DNA of 64,000 bases, taken from contig JANBPK010000881.1 in assembly GCA_027579435.1 (NCBI GenBank), positions 1 to 64,000 on the forward strand, given 5' to 3'. A program made the translations under genes and the position numbers. Shown one piece after another: positions 11,648-23,406 of the stretch (position 1 is the first letter of the stretch; the number at the start of each line of letters is the position of its first letter). Source of the DNA: Candolleomyces eurysporus. Taxonomy: Eukaryota; Basidiomycota; Agaricomycetes; Agaricales; Psathyrellaceae. The notes under the pieces were generated by a model. It did not search any database and was not told the origin of the DNA. It was given only the letters and a program-made list of their open reading frames with translations.

Positions 11648-12149
11648 GGTGCAGTATGGGATGACCAGAAGTGGAAGTGAAAGAAAGGCAAAGACACAGA
11701 TGGAAGATCTCGCTTGTAGGGGAAGAATGTAGCGAGAGAGATCAGCGTCCTCAAGACCGCCTTGAGTAAGCGAGAAGACGGCACGTGATCAACTCTCTCC
11801 ACCTCGCCAGTCGCTCAAGAGCTCGCTTCAAGACAGCAAGAATTCGTCGTTAATTATTATCTGGGAATGCATATCTTGTAATCCAACACTCATTGAGGAC
11901 AAAACCTGTCGCCAATACCTACGGTGCGCCACCGGTAACGGGTGTCTGGATTACCCCGACGACATCCAGCTGGTCCTGGAAAGTCAGACCAGTGACCAAG
12001 ACATACTTGGTGGGGGACGCAGATCGAACATCCTAGGAATTGGGAGTACGGTAGCGTGTAACTCGATCGGATAACGGCTGGCACTGGCTCGAAAGCTGAT
12101 GATAAACAAGGGTGCGGAGAGGAAGATGAACGATGGTGCGTATCGTACA

Positions 12150-12400
12150 ACGTCATCCTGAGCCTCTCGAAGCGGTTTTCTGCGATTTCAAAGAGTTCAT
12201 GGGCTTCTTCGAAGGGGTTCATGCGATTTTAGAAGGAGCTTTCCCAAGCCTCTTGAAGCGGCTTCATGCGATTTCGGAGGGAACTTTGACAAGGCTCTCG
12301 AAGCGGTTTCATATGATTTCAGAGGGAGCTTGGCAAGGCTCTCAAGGCGGTCCACGCGATTTCCACAAGGAGCTTACAAACCTTCTAGAGCGGTTCCTAC
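12150..12400 (+). repeat. Degenerate tandem repeat, unit about 44-45 nt
   Basis: Units of about 45 nt beginning TCTCGAAGCGGTTTCATG and containing ATTTCAGAGGGAGCT repeat about five times with 20-30 percent mismatches. An open frame of 165 codons runs through them and reads as 15-residue repeats (LKRLHAISEGT type). It has no other coding features, so I treat it as a minisatellite. 11650-12150 and 12400-12717 hold nothing else I can support. Confidence 0.6.
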
Positions 12401-12717
12401 AACTGCGTGTTTTTGAGATATCTATATATTCTCTCAGATGGAACCTTCAAGACTTTGAAAGCGGTTCTCTGGTTTCTTCCGGAAGAGCTTCCAAGACGAT
12501 TGAAGCAGTATCTGGGAGCTTAAAGATCTTACAAGCTCCTGCAAAGTGTTTCGTGTGCCGTCACAAGGAAATGAATGAACAAGTGTATAGCAGACACGCC
12601 GGAAAATACGGTAAGCAGGGCAGGGAATAGAAATGCGTTACTTAGGTATTGACAACCCCTGACCAAAACAAAATGCAAAAAGGAAGTAAGAAGTAGGACA
12701 CAATTGTATATGAACTC

Positions 12718-14405
12718 TCATTCCACGTCGAACCCTAACATGCGCCAAGATGGCTTCGTTGCAGAGAAGATACGACAAAATCTCTTGACTCTGACGAACG
12801 ATGTTACCTGGAATTGGTCTGACATCAGACTCTTCTCGCTCCATGGTCGCAACGACGTCATCGGCAGGCTCTCCAATAAAGACAGAAGTTCTACAACGTC
12901 TTGAGCGTCAATTGGATGTTTCTTGAACTTGTGCGATTCAGAGCTCTCGAGGTGGTCTCCCCATCCCTGTAGCTTCTGCACCACCAAGGTAAGGAATGGG
13001 ACGACGGGCAAGTTTTCCCTCCAGACGATGTCAGAGGACGATAGGCGGGGTAGATCCATGATCCCTGGGAGAAGGATGTCGATTTTGCACTCTCTTGCTC
13101 CCGCAAACACTGATGGAACCGGGATACCATACCCGAATTTGTAGAATAAGACGCGATACGTCGCACCCGGCGTCTTCCCCGGCCTTAGCGTGAAATGGGC
13201 GGGGTATCTGTTGACGATCTGCTGCTTGATCCACTCTTGATCTTGATGAAATGGCTCAGGTGGTAGAACGAGAATATCGAGGTCCTAGAAGTAATGTGAT
13301 CAAATTCAATTTTATACGACACTCAGAACTGAATGACGTACCCCGGGAGTTCGATTGTTTCCGTACAGTTGGCATGCAGTGCTCCCAAATATCGCGCTGT
13401 CGAAACCAAGAGCACTCAGTGCCGAGACGACGACCTTCGCGACGAGACTGACGACTACGCGATCGTTCTCAGGCACTGCAGGCGCAGTTTCCATGGCCGC
13501 TGGGGATAAGCCATGATCGGTAGCTGGTATCGTATTTTGTGCTGGAATTAGGCTAATATCGGTTATTGGAGAAGGAGATTCGTCTTCGACGGATGTTTTG
13601 GGAGCCCGTGCGGTGATCTGGCTCAACGGGGGACCGGTGGCTATCGTAATGGGACCAGCTGCTCGAAAGACATGGGGATTGACTCCCAGTTTAATCCATT
13701 GACTTGGGTTCCTTCCCGGCTTCTGCAAGACGAGCAGCTTTATTGCATCCAACACTCTTCGTGAGTTCCACTGAGGCGAGAGTTGCTCCAAGACGACATC
13801 GCCAATGGCGTCCAGACAGTCTTGTTCTAACGCTACGGACACTTCGCGACGTTTTGCAGGGTCGGACTCTGACATGAGAAGGACTTGTTGGAGAAGGATT
13901 GCGTGAACGGGCATCACTGGGATTCCTTGAATGCAGAGAACCTCGTCAAAGTCCTCCAAAATGATGGGAAAAGGGTCACCCGACAGAGCAAACTCGACCC
14001 GACATTTCTTGCGATCCATGAAAGGGTCAATTGGGTCGTATTCCAATCCCAAAACGCCATTCTTCGCTTTGCTTGAGAAACGATACCCGTTGGGGTGGGC
14101 TACTACTTTGTTGCAAATATCCTCGGTACCCATCGCAAGTTCAGCCTGGTACTTCACAACGACCTTGATTTCCTGGATCAGCAGAATGGATCCATCACGA
14201 TTACCGTCCACATATTTTCAAGGCGATGAGAGTCTGTACTTACCCTCAGACCCTTCGGAGCGTTCTGATGGAGGGATAAGGCGCCTTCATGTGCGAGTGC
14301 TGCCTCAATACCGAGATCGGCCAGGACGTGAAAGAGATCTACCGACGCTTTGTATCTGAGTAAAGCGTTGAATTGTCCAGTAACCTTTCGCTTTTGGTCG
14401 CTCAT
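12718..14405 (-). CDS. Nucleotidyltransferase-fold protein, tandem copy 2
   Basis: Three exons (14244-14405, 13342-14172, 12718-13284), phase-0 introns, 519 residues. The architecture is that of its neighbours: a degenerate NTase-like half, a shorter linker, then a C-terminal NTase domain with GS at 317-318, DLD at 332-334 and the third Asp at about 400 (KIDILLPG). The catalytic pattern is complete. The protein ends in WRMLGFDVE, the conserved tail of the family. The linker is shorter than in copies 1 and 3, which accounts for the length difference. The second intron (13285-13341) again separates GS from DLD. No frame breaks are seen. Confidence 0.85.
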
Positions 14406-14490
14406 GGTGAAACGACTGGGAACAACCAGGAGCGAAAGAAAGATGGAGAGATGCGCCTCGTGTCAAATCGCCAGGGAGTGATGTTTACTC

Positions 14491-14515
14491 GGCCACGAGG
14501 CTGGTATTCACGGAT
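14491..14515 (-). promoter_or_regulatory. NTase-family promoter block (partial)
   Basis: GGCCACGAGGCTGGTATTCACG on the plus strand matches blocks upstream of NTase copies at 16779, 44721 and 46831. It lies about 90 bases before the start codon of copy 2. The match is shorter than in the other copies. Confidence 0.4.
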
Positions 14516-14836
14516 AATTCCCCGCAGCTAGCACCTGACCCTACCCAGTGCCCACAATAGGACGAGTGCCCAACCAAGGCTGTGATTGCACTTGTGACAT
14601 TTTGACGACAAACGCATTTTCGATGCTCCGGAGCAGAGAAACGATTCGGCAACGGGGCAGAGAAGGCTCGTAGTGAATCGTAGTAAAATTACAGACTCTT
14701 GTGCAGGAGACATGCTACAACACACGGTCATTCTAATTATGATGGAGGCAGAGATGTCAAGGATACAAGTTCACGGGCCATCGAAGAACGTTCAAATGCC
14801 GCAACAGAAGTGGGAAGGTGTATCATGAGTGAAGTT

Positions 14837-16681
14837 TCATTCCACCTCGAAACCGAGCACGCCCCAAGTCGACTTTGTCACAGGAAATATCCGACAAAAT
14901 TTTTTGATCCTATCCGACGAGGCAGCTTGAAACTCGTCCGACATCAAGGCCCTCTCCCTCCACGGTCGAGACACCGACAAAGGTAGGTTTTCCGACAGAG
15001 ACAGGAGTCCCGCAATGTCTTGTGCGTCGACGGCATGCTTCTTATGCTTGTGTAGCTCGGAGCTTTCCAGGTGATCGCCCCAGCCCTGTAGCTTTTGTAG
15101 CAATAAGGTGAGGAATGGAACTACCGGCAGGCCTTCCTTCCAGACTATGTCGTTCGAAGTAAGACGGGGGAGGTGCATTATACCCGGAAGTAGGATATCG
15201 ACTTTGGACGTTCTCCCTTGGCGATGATTCATCCTGGACGAAATGGATGGTCTTGATACTATTGGGTTTCCGTAGCCGCTGAGTGTGAAGAACAGCACAT
15301 GATAGGTGGCCCCTGGTGACTTTCCTGGAGTCAGTTTGAATAATTTGGGGCGCTTTTTGACCAGTTGGAACTTGATCCACTCTGCATCTTGAGAAAATGA
15401 AGCATCGGGCAGTATGAGGACATCGAGATCCTTCAAGAGTTTCATGAAATCAGAACGAGATAAGCAAGAGCTCGAATGTACAAGACTTACCCCTGGGACT
15501 CGAGTGCTTCCATACAGTTGGCACGCAGTGCTGCCAAAGATCGCACATTCGAGGTCAAGTTCCTGCAGTACACCCACCACGACCCTTGCGATGAATTTCG
15601 ACACCGTAAGATCCAACTTGACGTTGCGAGCGGGTTCTGCTCGAGTAGCTGCGGCGTTTATTGGAGTTCGCCGATTATTGTCGACACTGGCAGCAGGAGG
15701 GACCAGATTTCTCGGAGCAGATCCTGGGGTTCGTGTACTGGGAAGAGTTGGAGCCTGGGTTGCTTTAATGTGGTCGATATGAACAGGAGTATTTATTTGA
15801 GGGGGAGGTCGGGATAAGAATGACGTTGGGCCATACCCAACCAAAGGCACAGTTCCTATGTATATCGTCCCTCGAAAGGGAGGTTGACTCCGATCCACCT
15901 GGCGTGCCTCCAATGTCACTTCAGGAGGACCTGGTGGGACATCAGTGCGTATTTCTACCTGTTGGTCAACAGGAGTCGCAAGGTTGAAGATCTCAGGGTC
16001 GACCCCAAGAAGAACCCATTGCTCCTTGGCGTGAGGCATTTCCATGACGTGCCGCCGAATCCCGAGTATTGCTTGAGAAGAGCTCCAAAGTTCGGAGAAC
16101 TGGCTCAGTTTAATCCGACCGACAGCGTCAAGGCACCGCTGAATAAAGCGCGCAGTATATTTTACAGCCGACCCGTCGAGCCATGCGCGATCGAGAACTT
16201 CCGCAAGAAGGATGGCGTGCATTGGAAGAACTGGAGTCGAATCGATGTACACCACATCGTCGAAGCTTTCTAAAACCCTTGGGGACTGTCCACCTGACAG
16301 GGTGAAACACACTTTGCACTTGAGTTTCTTCGTCCTCGAACCCTCCACGGAGTAACTCAGCCGGTCGAGACCAGTTTGGCGAAAGAGAGGATTACGGCGG
16401 ATCACCTCTTCCAGAACGTTTTGAAGGACAACCCCAGGTTCAAAGGCAATTACAACCTTGAGCTTCTGAACGCGTATCCATTCACACATTGCTTCAGCAG
16501 TCTAAATATTCGGAGAGCTCACCCTGGGATCGACGTTAAAATTGTCTTGATGAAGCGCAGCTGCGCCCTTGTGAGTGAGTGCAGCTTGAACGCCCAAATC
16601 CATCAAAATTGGGAAGAGAGCTATTGAGGCATGGTTTCGGACCCATGCGTTTGAAAATTGGGAGTTCTTCCTGCCGTTCAT
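14837..16681 (-). CDS. Nucleotidyltransferase-fold protein, tandem copy 3
   Basis: Three exons (16523-16681, 15491-16465, 14837-15430), phase-0 introns, 575 residues. The C-terminal NTase domain has GS at 364-365, DLD at 379-381 and the third Asp at 456 (KVDILLPG). The N-terminal half repeats the same fold signature without the catalytic residues: LMDLGVQAALTHKGAAALH parallels LQELDLECAIFGSTACQLYG, and KLKVVIAF parallels DLDVLILP. The linker is Pro/Thr-rich. The second intron is exactly 60 nt with no in-frame stop, so its retention would insert 20 residues into the active-site loop. The start was chosen by alignment with the other copies. Confidence 0.85.
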
Positions 16682-16778
16682 GGTACCCTTCGACGTTTCA
16701 AAGATAGCAGGGGCTCACGAAAGACAGGGATAATACAACCTTGTCTTGACTGCCGTCTTAACCTACAGCTAGACGAGG

Positions 16779-16812
16779 CCACGAGGCAGATACCCACGCA
16801 CGGGCCACCGCA
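16779..16812 (-). promoter_or_regulatory. NTase-family promoter block
   Basis: CCACGAGGC, ACCCACGCAC and CCACCGCAG in this order match the upstream blocks at 44721-44750 and 46831-46867. It lies about 100 bases before the copy 3 start codon. Conservation among paralogues suggests a shared promoter, though recent duplication alone could explain it. Confidence 0.45.
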
Positions 16813-16973
16813 GTGATGCTGTGAGTGTGAGGATCTACTTGGGGTATGGCATCCAAATGTAGATTCGTAAACCCCGGATATGGACGACGCAAGTAGAAGG
16901 AAAGCTCAATGAAATGAAGTCAGGGAGGACCGAGAGCGAAATTTCAATTCAATCAGAATGAATTTCGACTTCT

Positions 16974-17560
16974 TCACTCCACCTCGAGCCTAAAGCACAC
17001 GTACTTTGGCTGAGGAAAAGCCTGACAAAGTGGCCTCAAGTCATCCCTCTCCGCAGACGTCTCCCGGAACCCCTCCTCCATGAACCTGCTCTCTCTCCAC
17101 GCCGAGTCCACGGCATATGCGCCATTACAACAAGTTTCGGCCAAGGGCCGGAAGCTCTTGTACATTCCCCCGCATTGAATAAGGTGAGGGATGAGACGGC
17201 AGGGAACTGGTTCTTCCAGACGGTGTCGGAAGACGAAGGTTGTGGGAGGTACATAGTGGCATTGTCTCTAGAATGGACTACAGGTGCAGATTCGACGAGA
17301 GAGGGAGGTTAATTATGATCGGTTGAAGGCGTTGTCCTTCCGATGGCTGGTTCTGCAGTCTAGACAGGAGCACATTGCGATTAACTACGATTTGACGCCA
17401 TAGTCCCTCTCGCTGGACCATCTGGCGTAGAGGGGAGGACACACCGGAGCTCTCACAAGCGTCGGCACGGTGTTCGTTGAACTCATTTTTGGGGTCGAAA
17501 TCTTGCACTGCTCCCAGGGAGGCATCTAAGACGCCTTGGCACATGAACCACAAAATGTTG
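16974..17560 (-). pseudogene. Relic of a nucleotidyltransferase-fold gene
   Basis: The minus strand ends in a recognisable but altered family tail (VCFRLEVE, stop at 16974). Upstream, in another frame, is MYLPQPSSSDTVWKNQFPAVSSLTL, which parallels the conserved LPRLTSNDIVW...LPVVPFLTLLL segment. Further upstream a frame at 17278-17553 has a stretch (RQIVVNRNVLL) resembling the region after the DxD motif. Frames are broken and most of the gene is missing. It is the upstream end of this array. Confidence 0.6.
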
Positions 17561-17731
17561 TACGCGTACTCTGAGATAGTGTGGGCACGAGTAGGGTTTT
17601 AATCACCCAACAAATAGCACGGTATATATTTACGCGTCTTGCAGCAATAGAGAAAATACCCATGTAATCGATATCCACCCCCACCCAAAAAATTGCTGGG
17701 TCGCGAGATGAATCGCGAGGAATCGCCACCT

Positions 17732-19714
17732 TTATACCCTTCCCTGCCACCGAATTTCCAGATACCTGAAAGGAAAATACAAAACCCCTGAAACCGCAAA
17801 TGCCATTTCAAACCCAATATCGCCAGTAAATTTAGCAATTGGGCCCGTAAACCATACCTGACTCATCGAGGGAACTATAAGAGCTATAGAGCAGATACCT
17901 GCACCCAGAGCTGCAATTCCAGAGGGTAGAAGACCCGGAACGTTCCACGCCTTCTCCTCGTAATTCCTTGGATCATTTCGGCGGAAGCAAAGATGTTCAA
18001 TGAGGAGGATAGCTACATAAGCTGAGGCCCAATAACCGATTAACCCTTGGAAGTTTGCGAGGGTGTCGTAGAATTGATGAGCGCCGACGATGGATAATGG
18101 GATGATACTGAATATAGAGAAAGGGAAATAGGAGCAGGGCAGTCAGCTACGAAGTCGAGATACGAAGTCGAGATAGGATCATTGAAGCAGACGTACATTG
18201 CAATTGCGAGGACTGAAAACACATAGCGAGGTACGACCACCAACCAGGGGATAAAAACTTGTAGGTTGATAGAGATCGAGTAGCAGCACGAGGCAATGTT
18301 CCCTACCACAGACAGGCTGAGGAGAACCGTCAAGAACTTGCCGAAACCCTTGGTCGGGTGGAGCATGGCTTCGAGCAAGCCTCCCACATCACCCCCTGCG
18401 TACCCTTGCTCCCATTCGGGAACACTTGGAGCAGCAACTGCGATTGCAGCACCCAAACTCTGCAAAGTGATCTATTCACATTAGGCATGTCAGCGTTGCC
18501 CTCGGCTGCATGCTAGGGAAGGGGCGTACGAGTGGGACCAGCAGGCCAATGTACGAGTACCAGAATATTCTCCATCTGTAAAATTATCGGGTGAGCGATG
18601 TGCCCATGAGATCGAGTAAGCTGTACATACGGGGACACGTCTGACCGATAATAGGTCGAATAATCGGAGCTCAGTCCAGAGAATGTAATGGCGAATCCAG
18701 CGAGCGTTGAAGCAAAGCTCAACACGGATGCCGCAGTTGCGGGTTCCGCAGGGGGTGGGCTTGATAGATGATGCCCCCCNAACCCCAAGAGCAATCACAA
18801 TCGTGATTATGAGGGGAAGCCATACAAGTCGTTCATACCTAACACAATCAGTGAGTAAAAGGGCAGCAATATAACCGTAAAAGGCCCACCAGTTCAGCGC
18901 ATTATACCCACCGAACGACACCAACAGTGAGATGACGGAGATAGCGACAATCCCGACACTAACCAGATAAGGAGAAAAACCGGTCAAAGTCAGCGGGCTA
19001 TGGGTAAAGATAGCGCGACTTACGACCAACTAAGGTTCGAGGTGACGCTAGCGAGTGCCTGGCCGCCGACAATAGCGCTGAGGATGGAGTATCCTATCAT
19101 GCTGATGAGGTTGAAGACGCAAGGTACAATAACACCATAGTATCCAAAGGAGTATCGCGAAACAATCATTTGACGCATTCCTAATTTTGGGCCCCATGTC
19201 ACGCTGATAGACGATACCTATCGTCAGCGTAGGAATTAGACGTGTTGGAGAGAAATTTGCTCACAAGTATGCAGGGAATGAGCAGCAGAGGAGGTTGAAG
19301 AATAAGATAGCAAGGCAGGTATCCCGAAGTCCAAGGCCAAATACGACTGGGCCAAGTGTTCCCGCGGAGAATCTGTAGCGCGATAAGGCATACGCGAGGA
19401 TCACGCAAATCTACGATACTCACGTCAAGATATTGATATTCCACGAGAAGAAAATGAAGAACAGTTTGTGGTATTGGGTATCAATCCGTTGTTCCACTGG
19501 TACTGGCTGGACCCCTAGTGGCCGAAAGCGATCCATCGTCAGGGGAATCTCCGTCGGGATGAAAAGCTTGGCAATGCTTACCTCGATCCTCCACACCATA
19601 TCTCAGCAATCTTCGCGTCCACCTATCTTTGTAAACACCTCCTTCCACAGACTGGACATCGACCACTTCAAGGGTCTTCTCATCTTGCTCAAAGTGCTCT
19701 TTCATCCCAGACAT
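17732..19714 (-). CDS. FCY2-like: Purine-cytosine permease, NCS1 family (FCY2-like)
   Basis: A nucleobase:cation symporter that takes up cytosine and purines across the plasma membrane. Nine exons: 19582-19714, 19424-19514, 19265-19372, 19024-19203, 18890-18958, 18631-18838, 18530-18575, 18197-18471 and 17732-18107. They give 494 residues, close to the usual 500-530. Family signatures include LGPVVFGLGLRDTCLAI, WGPKLGMRQMIVSRYSFGYYG, SYSILSAIVGGQALASV-type sequence, FSGLSSDYSTYYRSDVSPW, LQSLGAAIAVAAPS and a long hydrophobic C-terminal half, consistent with about 12 helices. The N-terminus is charged and cytoplasmic with no signal peptide, as expected. The N at 18780 in exon 6 must be ignored to keep the frame. 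The start (Kozak-like TCATGTC) lies 173 bases below the preceding gene. Confidence 0.9.
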
Positions 19715-19886
19715 GACGGAGGAAGATAGACAAGAGAAGCAAGGCAAACAAAAGTATAGACTTTCAGTTAAGGCCAAGGTTTTCCCCTGATCCCATTCGT
19801 GGCTAGAGTGGAAGCAGAAGAAGAGAGGGGGAAGGGGGGGGCGAATCGACTCGTATGAGAAATGTGCAATGTGCAATGTGCACGGA

Positions 19887-21690
19887 TCACTGTGAGAAGA
19901 GAAAAAGTAGAACGTAACCACCGCTTCGATCGGTGGCTCCTCTGTCCCAAGAGGCAACGAGGAAGGAATATGGTGATGGTCGTGCCGTGAAATGCCAATC
20001 ATGTGAATTGACGAAGGAATTTCGAACATACCTTCTGATACATGATTCCCAGACGCCTGTCAGCTTTGCCCAAAGTGGTGCGAGTAAGTCAATCTCAACA
20101 TTTCGGATAACGTTCGGATCCTGAGGACTGAACTGTAAGAGTATTGGCCCAAAGATAAATAATTTCGGGCGACGCAAAAGGACTGCTAGTAGGTGAGACC
20201 AAGGCTTCCAACAAGGTTTTCTTGACGAATCGAATTGCTGAGACTCGCATCTGAGGGGATTCTGAGTCGAGCGTCAGATTGACCCGGACCTGAGTCCACC
20301 ATGGTGGAGAAGCCTTTGAGAGGAGCCTCGGAAGGATTCGGAAGGATCTATGTCGAAACTGAGGGTCCAGTTGGTGGCTCGCAAGCGCTGGGAGGATGCT
20401 CAGCAGTGGTCCGGCAACCTCTGGGCTTATGTCAACCTCGGAAGGTTAGCAAGAGAATTTGAGCAAGACAGCCAAAGAGTCATCGAAAAGGGAGTTAGAT
20501 TAAATGAAGACTACGATCAAAGGTAGGATTTCTGTTCGAGCGGATAGATCTTTGATCTCCCCAGCCGAGGTGCGAGCGAGGTGAATCAGAGATGTCGAAT
20601 TCGGATCCAAGTCTGGGTATTTTGCAAAGCGCGCTGCACGACCTGGTCGGCCTCTTTCCAGCTCTCGTCTTTCCCCAACGAAGCTTGAAGCGTGCATAGA
20701 GATCTTCGTAGGTACGCTGTGCAATCGAGGGGCTAAGGACAAGGAAATTTGATGAGAGGGCATGATAAATCCGACAGTAGAGAGAGATGAAAGGCTTCTG
20801 AATTTTTGGGGTGAAAGAAAGAATCATGACTCTCTTGAGTCCACTCCTTTGGCCCGGCCGAAAGCCACTTATTCGCAGCTCTTACCAGAGAACCGATAGA
20901 ATCAAAGAGGCCGGAGGCTTCATCCGGCCTTCGATGATACTGGACAGCTGCTACACACGCGCGATGTGTGGTTCAACGGTTTCAAAGGCTGACCTATTCC
21001 GTGGTTAACCTTGGAAATCACTATACTCTCCCTCAGTCCATGGTCGAGAAGATACACAACGGTTACAGACCAGGGGTGTAGAGATCAATGGTCCTGACGA
21101 TCGCATTGACGCGTGGTCGCTTCTCTTGCTCGTTCTCTTGCTCGTTCTCGTCCGATTCATCGATGGAATCGCGTTGGAGGTGGTGAGTCAGCCTTTGGGT
21201 CGGACACTCTTGGGCAGCGATAAGTGCTTCTTTGGCAGAGCAACACTCCGGTAGTCCCAACCAAATTCCCGGCCTGGGTGTCTGAACATTCGCGCAGCGT
21301 AGTTAGCGCCCTAAGCATTCAGCATCGCGCTCATATTTTATCTAAAAGAAGTACTGGGACGCACAATATACTGGGAGCAATTCAGCGTCGATGCTTTATG
21401 TATCTCTTCGAGGGAAACAGAGGGTTTCTCGTCGCGTCCCGCTGACGTCAACAACGATAGTTGCTGCCTATATTCCCTGAATAAGAGACACGAGTACCAA
21501 AGTCTCGCGTGCTTCTTCGCCTGTATCTTCTGATAGTCCTAGGAGTTCGAGAAATTCTACCATGGTCGTCGGGGTCGCGGTTTGAGACAGCGAGCTCAAA
21601 GCCTCTTCCCAGACGTTCCCTTTTGGAACAATTTTTGCGTGAGAGCCAATTGATGCGCAAATCACGGCCCGTTTCCGGGCCATGCAGTGG
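19887..21690 (-). pseudogene. Glomulin/YAP1-binding (DUF1760)-like gene, probably decayed
   Basis: Several minus-strand segments read as one HEAT-like helical protein. They are WEEALSSLSQ with EFLELLGLSEDTG (21468-21683), LPECCSAKEALIAAQE plus an acidic loop and an IDLYTP end (21063-21260), LFDSIGSLVRAANKWLS (about 20900), ALSSNFLVLSPSIAQRTYEDL (about 20750), KYPDLDPNSTSLIHLARTSAGE, then SPQMRVSAIRFVKKTLLEAL spliced to SPQDPNVIRNVEIDLLAPLW and a stop at 19887. The order and several motifs resemble fungal glomulin/Ybp-like proteins, which act in cullin-ligase or stress signalling. Some junctions lack good splice sites and frames change without introns, so decay is likely. The assignment rests on motif resemblance only. 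Confidence 0.4.
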
Positions 21691-21699
21691 CGCTGACGT

Positions 21700-23406
21700 T
21701 GGGGAGTAGCTAGGCCGCTGCCAGTGCCACACCACGGCTCGAGTCTTTACCGTTTCTTCTCCATTTCATCTCAGAGTGGCCGAAAGATATGGCTCCATGC
21801 TCAAACCATTTATCTGTTCCGCTCCCTTACAGTTCGCATCAAGATTGCTACTAGCTAGTTCCTAGGGAAGATTTTGTAAATTGCGTGCTAAACAAATGAG
21901 GACAGCAAAGAGGTGCTCAACAAATCTATCGGAGTTTAACCAGGTGTTTACCCAGTTTCACTTATTCGATGATAGGCTTGAACACTTTTTCGATTACTGA
22001 CCGTTCTCCCCCCTTCAGCCCACAGGGCGAACGCAGTGTTCGCAATATGCACCATTCGCTACGCTTCCTGCCCTGCTCTGCATTTTATTGGCTATACCAC
22101 GCCGTAAAACAAAAAANTAGCTAACTAGTCCTTTCCTTCATCTCTAGCAGAACCCTACCTATCAGTTGGAACGTAAGATGGCATGATGCCGCTAAAGTAT
22201 TAGAGAAAAATTCCATATACCAGGAAGGCCTATGATTGAGCCATTATGATAATAACGTGTTCGAAAAACGGCTAATTAACGCTAGATGGGTGTACCAATA
22301 ATATCCAACTACCCTTGGCCAGGAGGAAGGTCAATATCCCCGTTAGAATGTCGTTCTTTAGATGATGGGGTCCTTTCTGTCGCGCTCTGTGACCTCAACC
22401 TATTGGCTTCGAGGAGATTACGCATGGGGCCCGTCGTGAGTTGCAGGGGCGCATCGGGATAACTAGCCTGCCGTCCCATCTGCATTCGATCTGAGGGTTC
22501 TTCCTGCCCAAGCTTTGATTGAGTCACCCGTAGCCAGACCTGTGAATAATTCTGAAGGTAATGCACCGATTGTGGTGCTACTCAGCTGACATGAGATGTT
22601 GAGAGTGCGAAAAAACGACTCAAAGAAATATGCCTAGTATAGCTTTTTTTACGTTGCCCCATGCTACTTAACTTTCGACGATGGAGCAATATAACACCAA
22701 TTAGCGCTTGTACATCTCTGATCGCTGTTTGAGGACAAGTCTCAATAGAGTCACAACCTTTGAGAAAAAGGGGAGGAAATCTGAGCCACAACCACGCGGC
22801 ACTTAATCCTTGCTGGCGGAACGGGGTGGGGACGGACAATGACAAAAGGAATAGCACTGAGCGCCTAATAATTCAGTCTGTAATCGCGTTCGACATAAAA
22901 ATTTGCACAAGCTGCGGTCACTACATGCGATTGCTGCTATCTCGTCATTGATGGTAATTCGCCGGGTCCTGCGTCACAGGGCCATCCTGAGAATACAAAG
23001 TGCCACTCGGTCTGTTTTCCCGGCCCTTGGTGTTGGGGCAATACATTCATTGACTCACATCCTATACAATGTTGACGATGTGATGCCAAAAGGTGACCTA
23101 ATCGAACTTTCCGCTAGGATATCCTGGGCCTCGCTTGTTACACAATAGCGAGTCCATCATCCCGCGTATACATTATATGTACATTGACAGGCGTCCTTTG
23201 TCAGCCTCCACACTTTGGCGCTAATCTTCAAGCATCTGACCAGTTGAAGACCCCGACTTATTCGCTGCAGAGACTGACATCGACTTGGATGACGTTCCAC
23301 ATGGTGAACGATTTCCGAGGTGGGGTTGGCTGTCTCAGCTATAAAAGCTCAGGAAGCCTCCCTACCTTTGTTTGTGTCGTGACCGATCCCCCGCTTCTCA
23401 ACGACC
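21700..23406. other. No gene seen; AT-rich
   Basis: Short frames only, with higher AT content in 21830-22320. There is one N at 22117 in an A run. No similarity to the families in the window. Confidence 0.5.

Noticed and set aside
12133..12630. Plus-strand frame of 165 codons as a gene
   Set aside because: Largely a translated 45-nt minisatellite with no start context, splice signals or domain.
9807..16681. Calling the NTase genes a toxin-antitoxin system of the AbiEii/MNT kind
   Set aside because: Only the GS...DxD...D motif is shared. There is no partner antitoxin-like gene and the genes are spliced fungal genes, so such a label would go beyond the evidence.
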